From: Agelas oroides
Taxonomy: Eukaryota > Porifera > Demospongiae > Agelasida > Agelasidae
Direction: 5' to 3'
NCBI GenBank assembly: GCA_949130485.1
Contig: OX422193.1
Span: 4,260,871-4,324,870 of the forward strand
Length of the DNA: 64,000 nt
Positions 57,401 through 64,000 of this stretch are shown here, piece after piece (positions within the stretch are counted from its first letter, which is position 1; every line of letters begins with the position of its first letter). The notes under the pieces are model-generated. The model was not told the DNA's origin, ran no database searches, and saw nothing but the letters and a program-made list of their open reading frames with translations. Position numbers and translations under genes: made by a program.

Positions 57401-58719
57401 GTTCTGTATGTTGCCCACCCACAGTGTCAACAACATTGTTGCTCTAACTGGAAGGCATGCCTAACAGTCCAACATGCTCTCCAGATCTGCAAAAGGAGGC
57501 TCATTTTGGGTCATATTATAGAAATGGCAGCACCTACAGTACATGCATAAACAACAGTAGGATTCTTCAAAACCTTTTTGGAGCACCTACCACTAAATTA
57601 TTGACACAACCACAAAAACCTCAAATTAATGGGGGATATTCTCTCTTCATGTCCAACTTAGCCTTCAAAACCATAGCACAAGAGTTTACTATTCCATTTA
57701 ACACTGTGCATGGCAACTTCTGTGTTTGATGCCATTTTAACCTGCCCACTTGAAGTAATTTAGCTTCTTAATTTATAGTAAACTTAGCAATAAGAGTTAC
57801 GGTAATTACTCTCACCCTAGGATCAAACACAAACAGTTGGAAGTAGGCACGCCTGCCAGTAATTGTCATTGGTCCTGCAGCAATGAAAGTCATAGTACCG
57901 TATAGCCGAATAAATTAATGGGGAATTAAATTTGGCGATTTGGCGGTCGGGGTTGAAACCGCCAAATTAAAATCCGCCAATATTATTTTCGCCCGCAACG
58001 TGCATAATGATGCAATGCATGCAGTATAGCGCTCTTGGCCCCACCCGGCACCCGTCTACGTGAGTTGTACATATCGCTAGCTCGGCGCTAGCACGCTGCC
58101 AGTTGTATTTCTTGCAAATTTGCGAACTCACGGCTTTGTTGAAGTACCAAAAGCGAGAGGACGGGTTGATAAACACGCAATGTTTATGATGATATAATTC
58201 ACTGCGAGGCGCCACTGCCAAATTTTTTTACACCCGGTTTGGGGCCAAACTGCCAAATTTAAAGACTGCCAATATTTCCGGTTATACGGTATATTTGTTT
58301 ATTACATGACACATAATAACCACTCATAACTGTAGCCACCACTTATTCACTGATCCAAGTTTTGTGACAAGTTTTAAAAAAGGGACTACTAGCTAGTATG
58401 AATCCACTACTACTGAACAGTGTTAGGCTACTGTCAAGGTGGTTTGCCACTTAAGAGGTTGGTGTAGTGTTTCTGCCGTTTTGAGATTTCAAAATTACTA
58501 CTGAAGGATAAATCTCTTCTTGCAAGGAGGTCTGAGAATGCCTACTCTTTCTTGATAATCTCAAACACAGCACTGGAGATGCACAGGAAGGGTAACTTAC
58601 TTGTAGTGCATATAAAACAGGAGCACACTTGTTGGGGCAAGTTCCCAACCAGCAATTCATATGGTGGTTTTGTACTAATTGGCTCTAGCTCAACAAGTCA
58701 AAAGGTTTCATCAAGATCT
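54426..58719 (-). CDS. Spliced gene D, eight exons, unknown function
   Basis: Exons (minus): 58719/58684-58601, 57874-57816, 57332-57218, 56872-56807, 55602-55506, 55411-55209, 54550-54522 and 54452-54426 (TAG). All junctions are GT-AG and phases agree (1,0,1,1,2,1,0). Product: TKPPYELLVGNLPQQVC, SCFICTTR, PMTITGRRAYFQLFVFDPR, GIIPTEAEERVLRKL, an acidic segment, then GHRKRRTSTIKNNR (possible nuclear-localisation basic patch), VDAVRTAVMNENACNP, RIDAGRVRQIRERLQ, a triple KPAVKTEPTVAT-type repeat, and a short end. The last two exons are tiny and less certain. The first exon may begin further upstream at 58719, where the frame RDLDETF-stop-LVELEPISTKP has an in-frame TGA (58698-58700) exactly where a Trp codon would read smoothly. 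That is either an allele-specific nonsense change or a sign the exon starts at 58684. No family recognised. Confidence 0.6.
57898..58289. mobile_element. 392-bp TA-flanked TIR element
   Basis: Left end CCGTATAGCCGAATAAAT; right end ATTTCCGGTTATACGG, inverted, with TA on both sides (57896-57897 and 58290-58291). Inner TTTGGCGATTTGGCGG and CCAAACTGCCAAATTT also pair. It lies in the intron just upstream of exon 2 of gene D. Confidence 0.7.
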
Positions 58720-58905
58720 CTGAAATGTTGAAAATAACGTGCAAAATTGTGGTAGTCCCAGGGTAGAACTTAATCTCACATATTGCATTATCGTACATGT
58801 TCAAAGTGCTACCTTAATGTTACTTTTAATTGCGCATACTTAATTTAGCAATTTTGAATACAGCTCGTTTAGCATGTATTAATTTTAGCAGAAACCAACA
58901 TTAAA

Positions 58906-59722
58906 AGTCACAAAAAAGTTTTCTGAATGAAAACAAGTGCATGTAGGGATGGAACCCTCAAAAACCAACCAAACTAGATGGGAATGACACCACAACAATT
59001 TCACACCATCCCTACATCTTGTGCCATTTTGCCAACTATGCTTTGTGTTTGTTAGTTGTGTTCATAGGAGGGTTGTGGAAGGCAGTGGGATGGGTAGTGC
59101 TGGGTGTGGAGTGCATGTTGATGTGCATGGGGGTGAGTTATGTTGTGGGTGGCTGTGATGTAGTTGCTATGCTGAGGATGGCAGGTATGGTCTGTCTTGA
59201 ATTAGTCTTGCAAGCCAGACCCTTTCTGCACAGCACCGATCGCTTTCAGTATGCGGCACACAGAGGGAAGAAGTTTGATGTTTGGATTTACAATTTCACT
59301 TCAAAGCATTTATGACGATTCTTAGTGCCTTCCTCTGCGTGCCGATACTGAAAGCGATCTGCACTGTGGAACGGAAAGGGTCTGGCTTGTGAGACTAGTC
59401 TTGAATGCAGAAACTGTCGAGTGCATGAGCTGGGTCTGTTGGAGTAAGTTATGTTGTGAAATTTTATTGCTGCTGAACATGGCAGATATGGATTATCTTT
59501 ATGTAAAAGGCTGTGGAGTGAGCAGCGCTAACTACAGCTAGTATTCATTTAGTGGGTGTGAATAGGCTAGAGAGTTTACTGGTGTGCATAGTTGGCAAAA
59601 TGGCACAAGATGTAGGGATGGTGTGAAATTGTTGTGGTGTCATTCCCATCTAGTTTGGTTGGTTTTTGAGGGTTCCATCCCTACATGCACTTGTTTTCAT
59701 TCAGAAAACTTTTTTGTGACTT
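58906..59722. mobile_element. Foldback with two identical 136-bp inverted arms
   Basis: 58906-59041 and 59586-59722 are reverse complements with no difference I can find. Each arm contains CATGTAGGGATGG at one side and CCATCCCTACATC at the other, so each is a MITE of the same superfamily as 44649-45370 but with a different interior. Identity of the arms implies recent origin or conversion. A separate MITE (59203-59398) sits in the loop. Confidence 0.85.
59203..59398. mobile_element. 196-bp MITE with 8-bp TSD nested in the foldback loop
   Basis: TCTTGAAT flanks it exactly (59195-59202 and 59399-59406). Ends TAGTCTTGCAAGCCAGACCC and GGGTCTGGCTTGTGAGACTA are inverted, with an inner CGATCGCTTTCAGTAT/ATACTGAAAGCGATC pair. 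Part of its centre (about 59262-59325) recurs in reverse complement at 59838-59903. Confidence 0.8.
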
Positions 59723-59904
59723 GTTCCTGCTCTTTTTTTTTTTTTGTATTGCTTTTTAGGAATGGTAAGAGAGAAGTGACATGGGAGGGTAGGCCGAGGG
59801 GAAGATGCATGGTGTGTACAGTATGATAGTAGAAAGAGCTAAGAATTGTCATAAATTCAAACGCTTTGAAGTGAAATCGTCAATCCAAACATCAAACTTC
59901 GGGG

Positions 59905-60550
59905 GGTTTAGAAGTACAGTCCAAGCAAAGCCTCATAAAAACCAAGTGAAAAGCAGATGAGTTTAATAAGGCTTTGCATGCAAGCTTATAAATCCTGTGC
60001 TCATTTCACGTGGACTACTAATGGGTTCACCGAAAAACTCTCCATAGACTGTCACCAGAGTATTGAGTCGTAAGACCCCATTACAGAACTGTTTGATGGT
60101 GAGTAGCTATAGTCTAAATCGGTTTGAAACGAACGCATAGGGGTCTGTGGAGCTGAACAACCGCCAGTTCTGTGGCCACCTCTAGTGCAGAAGTTTGGAA
60201 TGAAGCCATGCACTGTTGACTCGGTGCTACTAGAGTTTGAGTATACCAAGCTACCAATAGGCTGCCACTTGCTTCGTTGGAGGAATATGAAGACTCAGGC
60301 ACAACACAAAAGGAGGATGTTAAGAAGACACCAGCCAAAGTGCTACCATCAACTCGCAGTAAACATTGTATGTGTACTATATGTATGTAAATGACTATAA
60401 CAAGCAAATTTGAAATGTGAAAGTTGACAATAAAACTTGAAATTGAATATCAGTGGTTAGTGTTCTAAGTCATATGAAGTACTTGATGGTTAAAACACTA
60501 GCTGGCATAGTACCGTCTATACCACTTGAGCTTGGCTTTTGCAGCCTTCA
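59905..60550. other. Stretch with no firm gene
   Basis: Minus-strand Ser-rich frames (60052-60407) could be the decayed second exon of the neighbouring repeat-protein copy, but no splice pair supports it. Confidence 0.4.
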
Positions 60551-60554
60551 AATT

Positions 60555-61109
60555 AGTCATACGAGCTGTCAGGGTTCCTCCAATAACTACTATGGGAGGA
60601 TACGCGGGAAGCTGCCCTTCCTTTCTCAGGGTCCTCCCAATAGCGGATATGGGAGGATACGCGAGAAGCTGCCCTTCCTTTCTCAGGGTCCTCCCAATAA
60701 CGGGTATGGGAGGATACGCGAGAAGCTGCCCTTCCTTTCTCAGGGTCCTCCCAATAGCGGATATGGGAGGATACGCGAGAAGCTGCCCTTCCTTTCTCAG
60801 GGTCCTCCCAATAACGGGTATGGGAGGATGCCCTGGAAGATCATTGCCCTTTTGGTCTCAGGGTCCTCCCAATAACGGGTATGGGAGGACGCCCTTTTCG
60901 TCTCAGGGTCCTTCCAATAACAGGCATGGGAGGATGCCCTTTTCGTCTCAGGGTCCTTCCAATAACAGGCATGGGAGGACGCCCGGGAAGATGCCTTGTG
61001 TTTCTCCGGGTCCTTCCAGTAATTATTACGGGACGCTTGCCTTTTTTTTCCCTTTGTTTCGCAGGTAGTTCTGCTTGTCCTGCGCTCGTTTCTTGCGGAC
61101 ATTACGCAT
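60555..61109 (-). pseudogene. Broken relative of the Y-W-x-D-P repeat protein
   Basis: Start at ATG 61109: MRNVRKKRAQDKQNYLRNKG, matching the start of the 48.7-kb protein. A run of eight A residues then breaks the frame. In other frames follow three 15-residue units (YWKDPETKRASSHAC), a second break near 60835, then four to five 19-residue units (YWEDPEKGRAASRVSSHIR) on a 57-bp DNA period, ending YWRNPDSSYD and TAA near 60555. The Gly/Leu/Pro-rich plus-strand frames across this tract are its antisense shadow. Confidence 0.75.
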
Positions 61110-61825
61110 ATTGCGTTCGATGTAAAGTGCAGCACAACCACGTCAACTGATCCACGAAATCAGATTTGCAAACTGCAACGCTCAATTCTCACCTTCTCTA
61201 CGAAGTACTGAACCACGTGCTCAGTTGAACCCTGGTGACGTAATTATGAGTAATATTTAATTCGAGCAAAATGGCATGTAGCAGCTAGCGTAAGTGTGAG
61301 ATTAGCTGAGAATCGCCGACAAGTTTGAGTTCTTTCTTTTAGACCGATAAGTGGCAGGTGCAATACCTAGTGATTTATCCTGTTGTTTTGCATTTGAATC
61401 GTTGTAAAAGCTCCAGCCGTTATCGTGCTATCGCGGTGAGAGGCAGAAGAAGAAGAAGAAGAAGAAAGAAAGTCAGAAGATAGACGATTTGTCCGTTTTG
61501 GCGACTTGCCGGTCTGGTGCTTAGCGATACTTTCCAGCAAACTTAACAGTCTTTTTGCTCATGAAAACACTCGATAATGCCTGATATGGCTCATACAGGC
61601 CTTTGACTAATCTAACGAAGACATTTCGAGCGTGTTATTTGTGCACTTTTAATGTGGCGGCCATTTTTTTTCGCGGTCATCCCTACATATGGCGTACTAC
61701 CGTACGCCATGATTCAACGAATCATTGTTGGAATTTATAATAATTGCAAGTACTTATTTTAGCGATAATGACTGATCACTAAAATCGCTAAATTTAGTAC
61801 ACGCAATTAAAAGTATATCACTGAA
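61110..61825. other. Region upstream of the broken repeat-protein copy
   Basis: Contains a GAAGAA run at 61444-61466, CpG-bearing sequence that may be an old promoter, and a foldback around 61750-61799 (TACTTATTTTAGCGAT / ATCGCTAAATTTAGTA). No gene. Confidence 0.45.
61688..61709. repeat. Short perfect hairpin
   Basis: ATGGCGTAC and GTACGCCAT around TACC, directly after a CATCCCTACAT motif. Confidence 0.6.
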
Positions 61826-61830
61826 CTTAC

Positions 61831-62148
61831 ATTAATGGCAGGGCTTATGCATGCTTTGCAGACACATCCAATGTTGGATGCATCTATTATACAGCATCTA
61901 TGAGACCCACAAGTCCACCAGTACAGCATCCAAATGCACACCAGACCCTGTGGACAATTTCTAGCCAGGATTGCAACATGGTATATATTACGCTTGCAGT
62001 CTGACTGCTAGGTACAGTACATTATTACAGTTTTACCAGGTCCTCTGAAGAAGATGAACTGTCTTTCCTTATCTCTTGCCTCACGTCTGTAGTTAGCACA
62101 TCTCCCTTTAGCATCAAATGTTTGCAACACCAGAATATTACGAAAACT

Positions 62149-62246
<98 letters not shown>

Positions 62247-62901
62247 CCAATGGTATCCTTACACAGTAGTAAATTTAATGTGACAACATGATTGTATTCA
62301 ATTCTCATAGGCAATTCCAACAGTAATTTTGAAAGATCTCGTTTTTTTTACATGTACAGTGGGGATGAAACTATGCACTTACAAGGCAACTGTGACATTA
62401 TTCCTCAGAACAGTGATCTGTTGATCCCGGTAGGTCACCTGATCACCAAAAGCGACAATTATCTCTTTGGAGGTGATATTTCTTGCCTGTCTCCTTAGTC
62501 GACATTGCCACATGTTGCGCTGCATGTTAAAGATGCAAGACTATAGCTGGATGGACATGCAAGTTGGCTAGAATAGCACTCAGTGATTTGGATTTGAACA
62601 TGTGAATAAAATGTGTGTCTCAGTTGGCAAAAATAAAATACTCACAAAGTCTTGAAGGTCCCGCCTCTTCCGGTGATCGGTACTAGAACCATTCTCAGAT
62701 TGAGTGGCATCATCCTCCTCCACAAGAGTACACCCTGGTGTGTTGGCACAGGTGCGTGTGTGGGTTAGGATGAATACACTCATAGGAGGGTGGACAGATT
62801 ACCTGGAAGGTTTAGTTCTTCTGGCTTGTAGCAGATAGCTATCATCTCAAAACCTGGGAATCGAATTTCTTCACTTGTCCGGAATCGTACAGTCATATTC
62901 T
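61831..62901 (-). CDS. Spliced gene C, four internal exons, Cys-rich end
   Basis: Exons (minus): 62901-62803, 62734-62646, 62486-62383 and 61960-61831, all GT-AG with consistent phases (1,0,2, leaving in phase 0). Product: NMTVRFRTSEEIRFPGFEM..., ICYKPEELNLPGC, an acidic piece TLVEEDDATQSENGSS, a basic HRKRRDLQDF, then ARNITSKEIIVAFGDQVTY, RDQQITVLRNNVTVAL and a Cys-rich block NCPQGLVCIWMLYWW, TCGSHRCCIID, GCVCKACISPAIN. Eight Cys in 43 residues suggest a zinc-binding or disulphide module. Neither start nor stop is seen. It precedes gene D in the same orientation and could be its upstream part, but a linking exon with suitable phases was not found. Confidence 0.55.
62147..62244. repeat. (GT)n microsatellite
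   Basis: About 98 bp of GT with GTAT interruptions, in the intron between the last two exons of gene C. Confidence 0.95.
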
Positions 62902-62904
62902 CTA

Positions 62905-63627
62905 TGAGGAATAATTTTTAAAAATCAGGCATAAGCACAGACATTTGTATAATAATATTTACGTGTATATACACAAGTTAATCAACACATTCGAGTCATA
63001 CACAAAACTTATTAACAGACATACACATACACATATGCATACACAAGTGGCATACTGAATACTTTTCAACATATAAAATGTACAGTAGTAGTATTCTGAG
63101 AAACTGGAGGTAAAGTGACACAAAAGCAGGCAAAGTTTGGAGCATGCAAAGAATAAGCGAAAGATAATATTTTGAAAAGTCACACACAGTACAGTGGAAC
63201 CCCGACTACTGAAAAGCGGCCATCTATGATATTGCAGGCACTTCGTTTGGTCCCAATTGCATTTATATATGTTTGTGTACAATCAAATGCAGAAACCGCC
63301 GTATTCCATAAAGCAGACAGGTTCCCCAGTCCCAACAGTACCTGAACTGTACAAAATTCACTAGATAATGCGGACGCTCATCCAACGCTTTTGTAAGATT
63401 GTGCGCCACCTCCAGTAGATTCAAAGATAGGGCATTATTTGGCACTGCCGCTCATCGTGGAAGTATACTGGAAGCCCCTGAATTATGGATACCTCCATAT
63501 TCACGGTGGTCCCAACAGTGTCCACTTTAGAGGGATTCCACTGTATACGTAATTCTGTTGCTGTTTTGGGCATGGATACAACCACAGTGCCACACAAGCA
63601 GATGCATTGCTTGAAACAGAAGGTCAT
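62905..63627. other. Stretch with no recognisable gene
   Basis: Upstream of gene C exons as seen. Holds CACATACACATA-type low complexity near 63020 and GTGGAACCCCGACTACTG near 63193, but no exon with matching phase. Confidence 0.45.
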
Positions 63628-63722
63628 TAGCCTCATTCCCAGTTCTTCCCCAACTCCATTTTTTGCTCACATACTGCCAGAGATCAAAAACTGGAATTGA
63701 GGAAGGTCTGGGAATGAGGCTG
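63628..63722. mobile_element. Foldback MITE, TAGCCTCATTCCCAG variant
   Basis: Starts TAGCCTCATTCCCAG and ends CTGGGAATGAGGCT. The inner CCAACTCCATTTTTTG/CAAAAACTGGAATTG also pair. A diverged member of the family at 1926, 21952 and 40014. Confidence 0.75.
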
Positions 63723-64000
63723 GAAGGTCATGGTGTCTAGCAAAGTGACACTATGCCCTACAACAATCAACAACTCTGAAAATGCTGCTTGTGACTTTTG
63801 ACTACCAAGCATTTGCTGTCAGACTGCTGTAGCCCAAGACAACTTACACCATTTGAACTAAACTGCTGTTGACTAGTAAGGTTACTTCTACAATATACAT
63901 GATCGTCAGAAAACTATCACCAGCATCTGTTGAAGCCTGGGGTTCATAGAAATTGATGTGTTTCTGTTTAGCTGGCTTGTGATATCTTTAGTTGCTAAAC

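Noticed and set aside
60453..61150. 140- and 180-aa Gly/Leu/Pro-rich plus-strand frames
   Set aside because: These are the antisense of the 57/45-bp coding repeats. The minus strand gives the Y-W-x-D-P protein homologous to the 48.7-kb gene.

Overview
The window reads as eukaryotic, almost certainly metazoan DNA. Genes are split into small exons with GT-AG junctions of matched phase, the space between is crowded with transposons, MITEs, foldbacks and (GT)n tracts, and there is no bacterial-style gene packing. A marine sponge (demosponge-like) is my best guess. It rests on domain content: a Roc-COR-like GTPase with a Death domain, SWIM/PHD proteins, and basic proteins built from Y-W-x-D-P-x-K-K repeats. 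It is an inference, not a database result. The gene models were assembled by eye from splice junctions whose phases agree; expression cannot be judged.

Region by region. 0.2-7.4 kb: nested inverted-repeat elements, enclosing an eight-exon minus-strand gene (4.1-5.5 kb) and a tandem array split by a MULE-like insertion with a 9-bp duplication. 7.4-14 kb: degraded LINE remains, a 507-bp terminal-inverted-repeat element and 0.6-1 kb direct repeats. 15-17.3 kb: a PIF/Harbinger-like MITE and a 1.4-kb hAT-like element that carries a 147-aa ORF and a nested MITE. 17.9-21.8 kb: a nearly intact CR1/L2-type LINE (PHD-finger ORF1; endonuclease-reverse transcriptase ORF2) with a perfect hairpin in the ORF1/ORF2 overlap.

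24.6-34.9 kb (+) is the most interesting locus. Five consecutive phase 1-1 exons each encode one transmembrane segment. A 2.1-kb exon with a Roc-like GTPase and a COR-like region follows, then a short acidic linker exon and a final exon resembling a Death domain. The predicted product is a membrane-anchored Roc-COR-Death protein, possibly with alternative membrane cassettes.

35.9-43 kb: Penelope-like reverse-transcriptase remains, a deleted paralogue of the 48.7-kb gene, and a frameshifted copy of a coiled-coil gene. 44.6-46.5 kb: a foldback made of two inverted MITEs, and an 89/91-bp satellite with a 271-bp higher-order period. 47.5-50.5 kb: a divergent pair, a SWIM+PHD gene (-) and a basic repeat-protein gene (+), sharing a short promoter. 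54.4-62.9 kb: two phase-consistent minus-strand gene models of unknown function, more foldbacks, and a broken relative of the repeat-protein gene with the same 19/15-residue repeat lengths.
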